A stretch of DNA of 64,000 nt from Cytobacillus dafuensis (GTDB lineage Bacteria > Bacillota > Bacilli > Bacillales > Cytobacillaceae), in contig NZ_CP042593.1 of NCBI RefSeq assembly GCF_007995155.1, positions 4,630,001 to 4,694,000 of the forward strand, read 5' to 3'. Shown here piece by piece: positions 1 through 14,955 of this stretch. Position numbers and translations under genes: made by a program. The notes below the pieces were generated by a model. The model was not told the origin of the DNA. It saw only the letters and a program-made list of their open reading frames with translations, and did not search any database. Positions within the stretch are counted from its first letter, which is position 1, and every line of letters begins with the position of its first letter.

Positions 1-1088
1 CGATCAATCTTCACTTTTAATGCAACAGACTGGCTATTTCTATATGAGTAAAGGTGAACATACACTTCCATATGTGTTTCGAAGTCTGTCCCATGGATCT
101 CAGATAAATAATCAAATCCTAACTGTTCATTATATTTTAGAAATTCTGCCACTTTAAAATATGACTCTCTCTTAGCTACCAAGGTTGGAACATCCTTGGA
201 AAGACTATTGATATAGTAATCTTCTAAAACATCTTGTCCGAGATTCTCTTCAATGACTTTCACATATTTATCAAGATAAGGCTTGTTTGGTGATGGTTTA
301 CTCTCTTCAGCCGGCTCTGCTTCGACCTTCCCACCAGCTAATTTCGCTTTTGCTGCTGCGGCCGCGGCGGCTTTTGCTTTTGCTGCAGCTATCGCTTTTG
401 CTTTTTCGTCATCACCTGCTCCGCCTTCAGCTTTTGCGGTTGCGGCGGCTTTTGCCTTTGCAGCGGCTGCAGCCTTTGCTTTCGCGGCAGCAATCGCTTT
501 AGCCTTTTCGTCATCTCCAGCTGCGTCAGATTGCTTTGCTAGAGCAGCTGCTTTCGCTTTTGCTGCTGCAGCTGCCTTTGCCTTTGCGGCTGCGGCGGCT
601 TTTTGTTTCGCTACATCAAGGTCTTCTGCTGGTGCTTCCTCTTTTGATTCGACCTGTTCCTTCGCCTTCATTTTGGCTAGTGCGGCTGCCTTTGCCTTTG
701 CAGCGGCGGCGGCTTTTTGTTTTGCCATATCAAGGTCTTCTGCTGGTGCTTCCTCTTTTGATTCGACCTGTTCCTTCGCCTTCATTTTGGCTAGTGCGGC
801 TGCCTTTGCCTTTGCAGCGGCGGCGGCTTTTTGTTTTGCTATATCAAGGTCTTCTGCTGGTGCTTCCTCTTTTGATCCGACCTGTTCCTTCGCCTTCATT
901 TTGGCTAGTGCGGCTGCCTTTGCCTTTGCAGCGGCGGCGGCTTTTTGTTTTGCTATATCAAGGTCTTCTGCTGGTATTTCCTCTTTTGATTCGACCTGTT
1001 CCTTCGCCTTCATTTTGGCTAGTGCGGCTGCCTTTGCCTTTGCAGCAGCCTCTTTTTTTAACTGCTCAAGATCCTTCTCCCCGCTCAT
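1..1088 (-). CDS. nuoC: NADH-quinone oxidoreductase subunit C with long Ala/Lys repeat extension (3' end outside window)
   Basis: Minus-strand frame open from the ATG at 1088 to the window edge. The part from about 282 down to 1 encodes a NuoC-type (30-kDa subunit) domain, with motifs such as PYLDKYVKVIEENLGQD and GFDYLSEIHGTDFE. NuoC belongs to the peripheral arm of complex I. The first ~268 residues are low-complexity helix-forming Ala/Lys/Glu sequence: about four near-identical 38-residue blocks (114 bp each, roughly 575-1040), then shorter AKAKAAA blocks. The start lies 3 bp after the nuoB stop, so it is translated in the nuoABC operon. Extended NuoC proteins are known in Bacillus sensu lato; this one looks very long. 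The C-terminal end is not in the window. Confidence 0.93.
   Translation of the reverse strand, partial: MSGEKDLEQLKKEAAAKAKAAALAKMKAKEQVESKEEIPAEDLDIAKQKAAAAAKAKAAALAKMKAKEQVGSKEEAPAEDLDIAKQKAAAAAKAKAAALAKMKAKEQVESKEEAPAEDLDMAKQKAAAAAKAKAAALAKMKAKEQVESKEEAPAEDLDVAKQKAAAAAKAKAAAAAKAKAAALAKQSDAAGDDEKAKAIAAAKAKAAAAAKAKAAATAKAEGGAGDDEKAKAIAAAKAKAAAAAAAKAKLAGGKVEAEPAEESKPSPNKPYLDKYVKVIEENLGQDVLEDYYINSLSKDVPTLVAKRESYFKVAEFLKYNEQLGFDYLSEIHGTDFETHMEVYVHLYSYRNSQSVALKVKID
575..1040 (-). repeat. 114-bp (38-codon) tandem repeats inside nuoC
   Basis: The marker ttttggctag recurs at 671, 785, 899 and 1013, exactly 114 bp apart, so the repeat is a whole number of codons. Each unit encodes an acidic linker (PAEDLDIAKQ) followed by an Ala/Lys helix (AKAKAAALAKMKAKEQ). 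Copies differ by only a few bases, for example ESKE versus GSKE, which points to recent duplication or homogenisation and likely copy-number variation between strains. Confidence 0.95.
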
Positions 1089-1091
1089 AGG

Positions 1092-1604
1092 TTAGATCAC
1101 CTTCTTCCCAGTTTTAGCCTCGTAGCGGATTTTTTCCTTTAATTTATTTATCCCATATATTAATGCCGCCGGATTCGGAGGACATCCAGGTATGTAAACA
1201 TCAACTGGTACAATCTGATCAACGCCTTTTACAACTGCATAGGATTTTACATATGGACCACCTGCAGTCGCACATGATCCCATCGCAATGACCCATTTTG
1301 GTTCTGGCATTTGATCATACAGTCTGCGAACGATTGGTGCCATTTTCTTCGTCACTGTACCTGAAACAATCATGACATCTGATTGACGAGGAGATGTTCT
1401 GAAAAACGACCCAAAACGGTCTAAATCGTAGTGAGCACCACCGACACCCATCATTTCGATGGCACAACAAGCAAGCCCGAAGGTCATTGGCCATAATGAG
1501 TTACTCCGCGCCCAAGCTTTTATTTGTTCTAATGTTGCCATAAATACATTACGCTGCAGCTCTTCCATTTCTTCAGGTGAAATATTTTCCAGTTTTAAGT
1601 CCAT
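1092..1604 (-). CDS. nuoB: NADH-quinone oxidoreductase subunit B
   Basis: NuoB carries the terminal [4Fe-4S] cluster N2 that passes electrons to quinone in complex I-type enzymes. Visible ligand motifs are the tandem cysteines in [10 protein letters not shown], the [10 protein letters not shown] motif and PGCPPNP. I place the start at [12 protein letters not shown], because the open frame further upstream runs through nuoA in another frame and looks unconserved. The 170-residue product matches the usual length. The start overlaps the nuoA stop by about 10 bp and nuoC follows after 3 bp, so the three genes are one translationally coupled operon. Confidence 0.96.
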   Translation of the reverse strand: MDLKLENISPEEMEELQRNVFMATLEQIKAWARSNSLWPMTFGLACCAIEMMGVGGAHYDLDRFGSFFRTSPRQSDVMIVSGTVTKKMAPIVRRLYDQMPEPKWVIAMGSCATAGGPYVKSYAVVKGVDQIVPVDVYIPGCPPNPAALIYGINKLKEKIRYEAKTGKKVI

Positions 1605-1969
1605 TTCAGCACCTTCTTCTTCCATGCATAAATAAGTCCTATTACTAGCATGAACACAAAAATTAACATTTCTATTAATGCAAAGATTCCGAGTTTTTCG
1701 TACGCAACAGCCCACGGATATAAAAATACCGTTTCTACATCAAAAATAACGAACATTAGTGCAAAAATATAATAGCGGACATTGAACTGTACCCTTGAAT
1801 CATGAAATGGCACAATCCCGCTCTCATAAGTGGTGTACTTCGACTCATACGGTTTATATGGCCGCAAAAGTTTCCCTAAAAACAGGGCCACCACAGGTAA
1901 CAAAATTCCTAGACATAGGAACACAAAAACAATCAAATAGTTATTTTGATATAAATTTAGCATCTCCAT
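1595..1969 (-). CDS. nuoA: NADH-quinone oxidoreductase subunit A
   Basis: Small membrane subunit of complex I with three predicted transmembrane helices and the conserved stretches [15 protein letters not shown] and [18 protein letters not shown], where the Asp-Glu of FDVE is the family hallmark. Several in-frame starts exist (TTG 1984, ATG 1975, 1969, 1963). ATG 1969 has a GGAGGGG ribosome-binding site about 6 bases upstream and is preferred. First gene of the visible nuo operon. The rest of the operon should lie beyond coordinate 1. Confidence 0.94.
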   Translation of the reverse strand: MEMLNLYQNNYLIVFVFLCLGILLPVVALFLGKLLRPYKPYESKYTTYESGIVPFHDSRVQFNVRYYIFALMFVIFDVETVFLYPWAVAYEKLGIFALIEMLIFVFMLVIGLIYAWKKKVLKWT

Positions 1970-2280
1970 GTCCATCCCCTCCAATATTATTGAATTTTCC
2001 CTACCTTTACATTTGTAACCGTAACCATTATAGCATTGTTACCATTTTGTGTCGATAAACCCTAGAGAATTATGGAAATTCTCTCGTCCACGGAACAAGT
2101 CTAATGCTGCGTTTAAGTGACAAATCCGTGAACACATCCCCACTATATTTAAAATGAAAACCCTTTCCTTGTCAGTGAGATATATCAACAAATTTACTTT
2201 TCTTATTACTACTCTTATTAAAAAAATTCAAAAAAATAACCAAGTTGTTTAATTCCTGTAATGACTGATTTTCGGCATTG

Positions 2281-2333
2281 GCTGATAAATGAGTGAATTT
2301 AGCTAATAAAATTCAAGATTTGGCTGACAAATT
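2281..2333 (+). repeat. 21-bp heptad-period repeat, three units
   Basis: The 9-mer gctgataaa and close variants (gctaataaa, gctgacaaa) start at 2281, 2302 and 2323, exactly 21 bp apart. Translated on the plus strand they give ALADK-stop-VNLANKIQDLADK, a heptad pattern interrupted by a stop. This resembles the repeats at 15174-15262, 27141-27215 and 28834-28922, and looks like a decayed member of one family. Confidence 0.6.
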
Positions 2334-2345
2334 ATACAGACATCC

Positions 2346-2379
2346 CAAAAAACAGCCCTGCTTTATTAGCAAGGCTGTC
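2346..2379 (-). terminator. Rho-independent terminator of the alkD-like gene
   Basis: On the minus strand, directly after the stop at 2385, ACAGCCTTGC and GCAGGGCTGT form a stem around a TAATAAA loop and are followed by a TTTTTT run. Confidence 0.85.
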
Positions 2380-2384
2380 CACCA

Positions 2385-3092
2385 TTAACATATACAGGTT
2401 TTTCTTTTTACTCCTACGCGCTCTTTGTCTTCTATCTTTTTAATATATTCGGTAGCAAGAGGAACTTTACATGCTGTATTTCTTACATTTACATGGACCT
2501 TTCCAATCTGATCCGCGACTTTTTTAGCATCGGCGGATAGAGCTTGTACATAAGAGCCTACTGATATCACAAAACCATTCATCACGTATCGCACTCGGTT
2601 TCTTTCTTCATGAATGGTTTGCTCTATTTGTTTTAGGAGCGACTTGATTTCAGCCATGTCTAGCTCTTCATCGGAAGTGATAGATAAATAATTTGCATAT
2701 GTATTCCATCCACATACGGCAATCATTTCTTCCTCTGACTTCATCCACTCTCTCGCTAATTCAAGAGCAAATTCACTTTCAGCTGCTACCCCAGCAACCG
2801 TATATTCAGCAACCGCATGCCAATTTGCTTTATATGCCCAATCCAGTAATTCCTCTTTTGTCATTAATTTAGGATTTATCGAAATCCCCGCCAAGTACAT
2901 CGCGTCATAAATCCCAGAATCATAAAGCTTTAATGCTAACTCTTGATCCTTTTTTACATATTTCACAAGCTTCTTTAAATCCCCAACCTTCACTCCGAAC
3001 AAAGGCTCTTTGGCCCCGTGGCGCAAGAATGTCTTTTTCGTTTGTTCCGTCCCCAGTTCCTCCAGATTTTTTATTATTTCATCGTATGTCAT
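2385..3092 (-). CDS. DNA alkylation repair protein, AlkD-like HEAT-repeat family
   Basis: A 235-residue protein resembling the AlkD/AlkC-type DNA glycosylase family (all-helical HEAT-like repeats). These proteins remove alkylated purines such as 3- and 7-methyl adducts from DNA. Family-like segments are GVKVGDLKKLVKYVKK near the N-terminus, CGWNTYANYLS in the middle and NRVRYVMNGFVISVGSYV followed by GKVHVNVRNTACKVP. The start has a GGAGG site 9 bases upstream. It sits between the atp and nuo operons as a single gene with its own terminator. Substrate range cannot be read from sequence. Confidence 0.85.
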   Translation of the reverse strand: MTYDEIIKNLEELGTEQTKKTFLRHGAKEPLFGVKVGDLKKLVKYVKKDQELALKLYDSGIYDAMYLAGISINPKLMTKEELLDWAYKANWHAVAEYTVAGVAAESEFALELAREWMKSEEEMIAVCGWNTYANYLSITSDEELDMAEIKSLLKQIEQTIHEERNRVRYVMNGFVISVGSYVQALSADAKKVADQIGKVHVNVRNTACKVPLATEYIKKIEDKERVGVKRKTCIC

Positions 3093-3248
3093 CGGTGTTT
3101 CCCTCCTATATTAATATTTCATTCTTTTATTCATTTCAATTTTTGTTAAGTAATAAACGTAATTAGCTTATTATTCTTTTATTATGACTAAAATCCTTCC
3201 GAAGTTCTATCATGGTGACTCGTTTCTTTTTCATAAATATGGGTGCAA

Positions 3249-3476
3249 TCGGCTCTTCTATGTGACCACTTTCTCTCTCTTTCCTCAAATTCGGGATCAT
3301 TCGGCTCTTCTATGTGACCGCTTTCTCTCTCTTTCCTCAAATTCGGGATCATTCGACTCTTCTATGTGACCGCTTTCTCTCTCTTTCCTCAAATTCGGGA
3401 TCATTCGGCTCTTCTATGTGACCGCTTTCTCCCTCTTTCCTCAAATACAGGATCATTCGACTTTTCATCTTTATCG
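3249..3476. repeat. 52-bp tandem array 1
   Basis: The ggctcttcta/gactcttcta marker starts at 3251, 3303, 3355 and 3407, with a degenerate fifth at 3459, each 52 bp apart. Units carry gtgaccgctttctctctctt and attcgggatcatt. The period is not a multiple of three, so this is not a coding repeat. It lies between the alkD-like gene and the atp terminator. The GAGAAAG-GGTC core of the minus strand resembles the 52-bp array at 45770-46075. Confidence 0.9.
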
Positions 3477-3500
3477 TATTCAGTGATCATTTTTTCATCT

Positions 3501-3541
3501 AAAATAAAAAACACCTCCCAGCAAATCGCTGAGAAGTGTTT
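3501..3541 (-). terminator. Terminator of the atp operon
   Basis: On the minus strand AACACTTCTCAGC pairs with GCTGGGAGGTGTT around a GATTT loop, followed by TTTTTATTTT. It lies about 10 bp after the atpC stop. Confidence 0.9.
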
Positions 3542-3550
3542 GATCGCTTA

Positions 3551-3961
<411 letters not shown>

Positions 3962-3980
3962 TTACCCTCCTGGTCCGAAA

Positions 3981-5423
<1,443 letters not shown>

Positions 5424-5432
5424 CTAGAGACG

Positions 5433-5480
5433 AGTGGTCAGATATCGGATTTGAAGTGATCAGCTTTTGTGTTGACCACT
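5433..5480. repeat. Single AGTGGTC...GACCACT unit in the atpG-atpD gap
   Basis: The inverted heptamers AGTGGTC (5433) and GACCACT (5474) bracket a 48-bp unit in the 186-bp gap between atpG and atpD. The same inverted heptamers frame the units of the 52-bp array at 45770-46075, so this looks like a lone relative inside the atp operon transcript. Confidence 0.55.
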
Positions 5481-5588
5481 TTTTCCAACTCTATTGTCTC
5501 AACCACATGGTAAAAATGATTTTCATATTCTTAAGAGAAGCACAGGGTTTCGTTGGCCCTGAGCCTCATCCAGCAATTATGTTTCGAA

Positions 5589-6452
<864 letters not shown>

Positions 6453-6563
6453 TCACCACCCTTTTTCAAAGAATGTCAGCACGCAGCACCTAGTAGGAAC
6501 TGCTAGCTTTCCTATTGTCAGACCAAAAAATAAGATCATTTTAAATATCAGAAGCCAGAGAGG

Positions 6564-6604
6564 AGATTAGAAGGAATCAGGTTGCAAATTGTTTCTTCTA
6601 ATCT
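6564..6604. other. Intercistronic inverted repeat between atpA and atpG
   Basis: AGATTAGAAG (6564) and CTTCTAATCT (6595) form a perfect 10-bp stem with a 21-nt loop. On the plus strand a TTTTTT run follows, but atp is read on the minus strand where no T-run follows. It is therefore more likely an mRNA processing or stability hairpin than a terminator of atp. Confidence 0.55.
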
Positions 6605-6639
6605 TTTTTCTTGGCCTATTATTTAAATAAAGTATTATC

Positions 6640-8166
<1,527 letters not shown>

Positions 8167-8175
8167 CTACGAATC

Positions 8176-9254
<1,079 letters not shown>

Positions 9255-9308
9255 TCACTTAAGAAAAATCATCTATTCTTTAAAACATTTCATTGTAATA
9301 CATAAAGG

Positions 9309-9344
9309 AATGGCGAAGGTTCTCATGGAATGATCTTCGCCATT
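9309..9344 (-). promoter_or_regulatory. Stable hairpin in the atpE-atpF intercistronic region
   Basis: AATGGCGAAG (9309) and CTTCGCCATT (9335) are perfect 10-bp complements around a 16-nt loop. The hairpin lies directly after the c-subunit gene. No T-run follows on the minus strand. A role in mRNA stability or in the high c-to-b expression ratio is inference. Confidence 0.6.
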
Positions 9345-9365
9345 TTCAAATTGTGTATCAAGGAA

Positions 9366-10761
<1,396 letters not shown>

Positions 10762-10767
10762 CTTTAA

Positions 10768-10992
10768 TTATTCTCCTGTGAAGAAATGTTGAATCAAGCG
10801 AAGCATAGCGAATATTCCCACTGCCAATCCGAGCAGTAAGCCGATTATTAGAAACAGCGGCTCGGTACCCGCATACCGATCTAGCCATCTTCCTGAGAAA
10901 ATGCCGATTAGGATGGATCCTACTAATTGTGAAAGAATTGCTGACATTAAACCCATAGCTTGGATTAGGTTGCGGTTTTTTTGACGCATCAT
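10768..10992 (-). CDS. atpZ: AtpZ/AtpI-family small membrane protein
   Basis: 74 residues with two predicted membrane helices (AILSQLVGSILIGIFSGRWL and EPLFLIIGLLLGLAVGIF). Start ATG 10992 has AGAGGA upstream. First gene of the atp operon, 6 bp before atpI. AtpZ and AtpI together have been proposed to form a divalent-cation channel that supplies the ATP synthase; this is family knowledge, not visible in sequence. Confidence 0.85.
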   Translation of the reverse strand: MMRQKNRNLIQAMGLMSAILSQLVGSILIGIFSGRWLDRYAGTEPLFLIIGLLLGLAVGIFAMLRLIQHFFTGE

Positions 10993-11290
10993 AACGCATC
11001 CTCTCTAAAAAAATAGGAGAATGGTAAGTGAGTTTTGAGGTTCTGCTTTTCCAATATTAGAACATGCAGATTCGGGAATAATAACTGCAAAAAGATTATG
11101 AAAACCCTATCATCTTATACCCTTTGTAAGCATACAATAGGGACTTGTCAATGTCAATGTGTTTGTAGTGAAAAAAGTCACTAACAAAAAGGCTAAAATT
11201 TGGTACGTTCACAGTTTGATCACAATTTAATTTTACTAACCTATTGAAAATGGAATGCGCTTTTTGCCTCATCCCATTTTCAATAGCTGA
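10993..11290 (-). promoter_or_regulatory. Region expected to hold the atp operon promoter
   Basis: This AT-rich 298-bp stretch between atpZ and repeat A1 has no supported gene. The atp promoter must lie here or within A1, but I could not identify a convincing -35/-10 pair. The minus-strand frame starting at 11392 runs out of A1 and lacks coding character. Confidence 0.4.
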
Positions 11291-11558
11291 TAAAGTGAAA
11301 CTTCCATTAGTGGGGGTTTTTCGACGCACAGGACGTGCTAGTGCTGACGTAGCCACAGGACGTGGCGTTCTTAGTCGGCTTTCATCCCCCACTGATGGTT
11401 AGTTGTGGCCCACAGGAAGTGGGTCACGCAGACGTTGCCACACGATGTGGCGCTTTTAGTCTGTGCTCATTTTACGGGCAGTTGATCCCCCACTTAGGTT
11501 TCTTTGATTCTCTCGCAACCTTGTAGTGGGGGTCTTACTGCCCGTTAATCTGCGATAA
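11291..11558 (-). repeat. Family A hairpin repeat, copy A1
   Basis: 268-bp element reading TTATCGCAG... to ...CACTTTA on the minus strand. Two large subterminal inverted repeats are built on CCCCCACT/AGTGGGGG, with an outer CGGGCAGT/ACTGCCCG pair. Between them are four small hairpins: GCAC-AGGAC-GTGC (11326), GCCAC-AGGAC-GTGGC (11352), CCCAC-AGGAA-GTGGG (11409) and GCCAC-ACGAT-GTGGC (11437). The left end lies one base from the stop codon of the S8 protease gene. No protein is encoded. The architecture recalls non-autonomous relatives of IS200/IS605-type elements; that is inference. Confidence 0.85.
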
Positions 11559-11559
11559 T

Positions 11560-13800
11560 CTATTTTTGGTCATGCTGTTCAGCCAGTTGCCCATTTGACT
11601 GAATAACCAGAAACGATTCAAGTGCGTCTTCCTTTCCGGCCTTTTTTGCGAATACCTTTATGACATACAATCCCGGCCTTGGAAGCTGTTCACTTTTAAT
11701 CTCTTGCTTTAGCTCTCCTTTACCAACATTTCTTTTCCAGTCTAGAAAGCCAATAAATCGAAGACTATCATAGTCAAACATAGCAATTCCGAATTCCTCT
11801 GCACCTCCCGGTAAATAAACCTCGTACCGATAGGTTTGCTTTTGATCGCCTTTCCCAATTCCAAATCCCATTACTCTTGGATAATCTGGTTCTTCAAGTA
11901 CATATAGGTAAGGAAGCATTATTTTCTCTGCGCCTGCATTCAGAATAAGTGTGCCATCATAAATTTTTTTGTCTAATAGATGGGGATCTACGGATAATTT
12001 GATTTCAACTCTTTTTTTCTCCCCCGGTTTTAAATAAAGGGGGAGAGGCAGTCTCCAGCTTAATCCTTTCTCTGCACGCGGAATGGAGAATGCGTAGTTC
12101 TGTGCTTTTAACCCGATATTTTCAATTGTAACAAATCCACTATGCTCATGAAGCCGGTCAGAAAGCTGAAACTTTCCAAATTGAAGAGAGGCCGGCAACA
12201 CAAGCGTGTTTGTCTTTAAAGCTTTCTCGATTTGGATCCTGCCGGCACCCTGCTCAAAGGTTCGATAAGGCTCTCCTTTTTTGTTTAACAGCGGCTTTGC
12301 AGTGTTCATAAGGGCAGCTTTAATTTTTTCGGGACCCCAATCAGGATGAGCTTGCTTAATGAGAGCACATGCACCTGCAACATGTGGTGCGGCCATGCTT
12401 GTTCCCTGCAAAGGTAAGTACCCTCCTGGAACAGTACTGTTAATCGCGACTCCAGGAGCTAGGACATCAGGTTTAATCTCCCATGTAGAGGTGACAGGAC
12501 CTCGGGAGCTAAAATCTGCAAGAACATCCTTTTCTTCTATTATATAAGTCCTTGCAAACTGCATCTTATTGGTCAATTCCTTTTTTAGCTTCTCCCCATT
12601 TGCTTTAGACACGGCCGTAACAGGAATCGAAACCCCCTTCTCTAAATTACCGAAAAATGCCCCTTTCGTATTATTGTAGATAATAACGGCAATTGCTCCC
12701 GCCTCGTAAGCATTTATCGCCTTTTCGGTAAACGTTAGCTCGCCTCTTTCAAGCAACACAATTTTTCCATTAGCATCCTTCAATTCCTCTTTACTTCCTA
12801 AACCAGCGAACATGATTTCATATGATTTATTGAAATCCCATTCGACTGATCCTTGGAGCGGTTCAAGCCTAAACTTCTTCCCAGCTGCTTCTAAATAGGC
12901 AATGTTCAGCGTAGGAGTGGAAGCACCTACCGAGATCGCTTTAGAGGCCGTGCCTGGTGATCCAACCGTCCAGGTATTTGGTCCAGAATTTCCTGAAGAA
13001 GTTACGGCGGTAATTCCCTTTTCTACTGCTTTATTTAAAGCCATACTTATCGGAAGATCCGGTCCGTTCACATTATTTCCAAGCGATAGATTCAAAATAT
13101 CCACTTGATCCTTTATTGCTTGATCAATCGCGGCAATCACTTGCTCTGTCGTTCCGTTTCCACCTGGACCAAGTGCCCGGTAAGCAATTATGGTAGCTTC
13201 AGGAGCTACCCCTTTGATTTTGCCGTTTGCCGCTATAATACCAGCAACATGTGTTCCATGAAGCGTGCTCTCTCCCTCTCTCTCAGTTGTCTCCATCGGG
13301 TCATTATCCCCGTTTACTAAATCATGTCCTCCCCCGTAATTGATTCTTAAATCTGGATGTGTGTAGTCAATTCCTGTGTCGATCACTCCCACCTTTATTC
13401 CTTTACCCGTTAATCTTTGGTTTTTCGCATCAAATAAACCTCTAACTTCTTCAGCTCCGATCATTTTGATGCTTTCTTCAGCGTGAACTTGATATGTATG
13501 AACAGGAGAATCTGTTGCTCCTGCAAGATTAGAAAGCTTATCAATGTCAGATTGCTTGCCTTTCACTGAAAAGCCATTAATCGCGTATTTGTAAATATGC
13601 CTTAATTCTAGATTAGGAGTGGAACGAATGAATTGTCTAATTTCTTGTTCGCTTTTTTCTTTATTTAATAGAATAATCGATACTTTTTCGATATCTGCGG
13701 ATTCTTTTGGAAGGGGAGGGTGATGAAGGGTTCGTGCATGTGCAGATGGCTGAAGTAACAATAGTAGGAAGAGTGTTGAGATTGTGATAAGTTTTTGCAT
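11560..13800 (-). CDS. Secreted S8 (subtilisin-like) serine protease with PA domain, Vpr-like
   Basis: About 746 residues. Signal peptide (MQKLITISTLFLLLLL, then QPSAHA), an I9-type propeptide, then a subtilase domain with Asp141 in GVIDTGIDYTHPDL, His181 in HGTHVAGIIA, oxyanion Asn271 in SSGNSGPN and Ser468 in GTSMAAPHVAGAC. A protease-associated (PA) insert lies about residues 325-415, and a beta-rich C-terminal region follows. This layout is that of minor extracellular protease Vpr. Start ATG 13800 has AAGGGTG; the longer frame upstream lacks a site. Located between upp and the atp operon, outside the conserved gene order, so it may be a lineage insertion. Confidence 0.9.
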   Translation of the reverse strand: MQKLITISTLFLLLLLQPSAHARTLHHPPLPKESADIEKVSIILLNKEKSEQEIRQFIRSTPNLELRHIYKYAINGFSVKGKQSDIDKLSNLAGATDSPVHTYQVHAEESIKMIGAEEVRGLFDAKNQRLTGKGIKVGVIDTGIDYTHPDLRINYGGGHDLVNGDNDPMETTEREGESTLHGTHVAGIIAANGKIKGVAPEATIIAYRALGPGGNGTTEQVIAAIDQAIKDQVDILNLSLGNNVNGPDLPISMALNKAVEKGITAVTSSGNSGPNTWTVGSPGTASKAISVGASTPTLNIAYLEAAGKKFRLEPLQGSVEWDFNKSYEIMFAGLGSKEELKDANGKIVLLERGELTFTEKAINAYEAGAIAVIIYNNTKGAFFGNLEKGVSIPVTAVSKANGEKLKKELTNKMQFARTYIIEEKDVLADFSSRGPVTSTWEIKPDVLAPGVAINSTVPGGYLPLQGTSMAAPHVAGACALIKQAHPDWGPEKIKAALMNTAKPLLNKKGEPYRTFEQGAGRIQIEKALKTNTLVLPASLQFGKFQLSDRLHEHSGFVTIENIGLKAQNYAFSIPRAEKGLSWRLPLPLYLKPGEKKRVEIKLSVDPHLLDKKIYDGTLILNAGAEKIMLPYLYVLEEPDYPRVMGFGIGKGDQKQTYRYEVYLPGGAEEFGIAMFDYDSLRFIGFLDWKRNVGKGELKQEIKSEQLPRPGLYVIKVFAKKAGKEDALESFLVIQSNGQLAEQHDQK

Positions 13801-13865
13801 AAAAATCACCCTTTTTGGCTTAGGGTGTCTTAATGGAGGATATTTATACATAAGAAACAATTATG

Positions 13866-13975
13866 AGTATTGCTCTCAACCTAGTTGTAAAATGTCGTCG
13901 GTTTCATTTCGCTGCGCTGGTGATTACTTCGTACATCAAGGTTTGCTCAACGAATCCGACGACAATTTCATTTGT
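13866..13975. repeat. Family D repeat, long copy
   Basis: Contains a hairpin with AATGTCGTCGGTTTCATT near 13890 and AATCCGACGACA about 60 bases later. Its left part (ctctcaacct...gtaaaatgtcgtcg.tttcattt) recurs at 18121-18171. No coding potential. Lies between the S8 protease start and the upp terminator. Confidence 0.6.
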
Positions 13976-13997
13976 ACACAGGAAAAGCTAGACTTAA

Positions 13998-14034
13998 GAA
14001 AAAAACTGGCCCTTAAAAAATAGGACCAGTTTGA
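13998..14034 (-). terminator. Probable original upp terminator, now displaced
   Basis: On the minus strand AAACTGGTCC and GGGCCAGTTT form a stem followed by TTTTTC. It stands almost 300 bp after the upp stop, with repeat A2 filling the gap, whereas other terminators here sit within tens of bases of their genes. Confidence 0.75.
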
Positions 14035-14050
14035 TTTCTATATTCTAAAA

Positions 14051-14329
14051 TTATCGCAGATTAACGGGCAGTAAGACCCCCACTACAAGGTTGCGAGAGA
14101 ATCAATGAAACCTAAGTGGGGGATCAACTGCCCGTAAAGGCACATAAAATGAACACAGACTAAAAGCGCCACATCGTGTGGCAACGTCTGCGTGACCCAC
14201 TTCCTGTGGGCCGCAACTAACCATAAGTGGGGGATGAATACCGACTAAGAACGCCACGTCCTGTGGCAACGTCGGCACTAGCACGTCCTGTGCTTCGAAA
14301 AACCCCCACTTATGGAAGTTTCACTTTAT
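14051..14329 (+). repeat. Family A hairpin repeat, copy A2
   Basis: Full-length copy (279 bp) in the orientation opposite to A1, with the same terminal CCCCCACT inverted repeats and the four small hairpins. Read in the upp transcript (minus strand) the hairpin loops are AGGAC, AGGAA and ACGAT. Its right end ...GGAAGTTTCACTTTAT overlaps the upp stop codon: the TTA of CTTTA at 14326-14328 is the TAA stop. Confidence 0.85.
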
Positions 14330-14955
14330 TTTGTACCAAATAAACGGTCTCCTGCGTCACCTAGACCAGGTACAATATAGCCATGATCATTTAACTTTTC
14401 GTCTAGAGCTGCGATAAAGATATCTACATCAGGATGAGCTTCCTTTAATACCTCGACTCCTTCTGGAGCAGCTACTAAGCACATAAATTTAATATGTTTA
14501 GCACCGCGCTTTTTCAAAGAATTGATCGCTTCCACCGCAGATCCACCTGTTGCAAGCATCGGATCAACAACGATAAAATCTCTTTCTTCCACATCGCTAG
14601 GGAGCTTCACATAATATTCAATAGGCTTTAATGTTTTCGGATCACGGTATAAACCGATATGACCTACCTTTGCCGCAGGGATCAGTTTCAAAATCCCATC
14701 AACCATTCCAATTCCAGCTCGTAAAATCGGGATAATCCCGATCTTTTTGCCAGAAAGAACTTTAGATTTCATTGGGCTAACCGGTGTTTCGATTTCAACC
14801 TCTTCCAATGACATATCCCTTGTAATTTCAAATGCCATTAAAGTTGCTACTTCATCGACCAATTCACGAAAATCCTTCGTTCCTGTAGACTTATCACGAA
14901 TGTATGTAAGCTTATGCTGAATTAATGGATGATCAAATACGTATACCTTTGCCAT
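14326..14955 (-). CDS. upp: Uracil phosphoribosyltransferase
   Basis: 209 residues. Converts uracil plus PRPP to UMP in pyrimidine salvage. The PRPP-binding motif [16 protein letters not shown] and the uracil-binding end [16 protein letters not shown] are intact, and the C-terminus matches the family, so the adjacent repeat has not truncated it. Start chosen at [15 protein letters not shown] (ATG 14955), not the longer unconserved frame. Follows glyA with a 487-bp gap full of repeats. Confidence 0.97.
   Translation of the reverse strand: MAKVYVFDHPLIQHKLTYIRDKSTGTKDFRELVDEVATLMAFEITRDMSLEEVEIETPVSPMKSKVLSGKKIGIIPILRAGIGMVDGILKLIPAAKVGHIGLYRDPKTLKPIEYYVKLPSDVEERDFIVVDPMLATGGSAVEAINSLKKRGAKHIKFMCLVAAPEGVEVLKEAHPDVDIFIAALDEKLNDHGYIVPGLGDAGDRLFGTK

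Larger units (their letters stand above)
1985..2384. other. Intergenic region upstream of nuoA
   Basis: No supported gene. It must hold the nuo promoter near nuoA. It also contains the alkD terminator at 2346-2379 and a short 21-bp-period repeat at 2281-2333. The plus-strand frame over 1795-2058 is mostly a shadow of nuoA. Confidence 0.6.

Noticed and set aside
283..1095. Long plus-strand frame rich in Ala, Phe and Ser
   Set aside because: Antisense shadow of the repetitive nuoC extension on the minus strand; no ribosome-binding site, and its repeats simply mirror the coding repeats.
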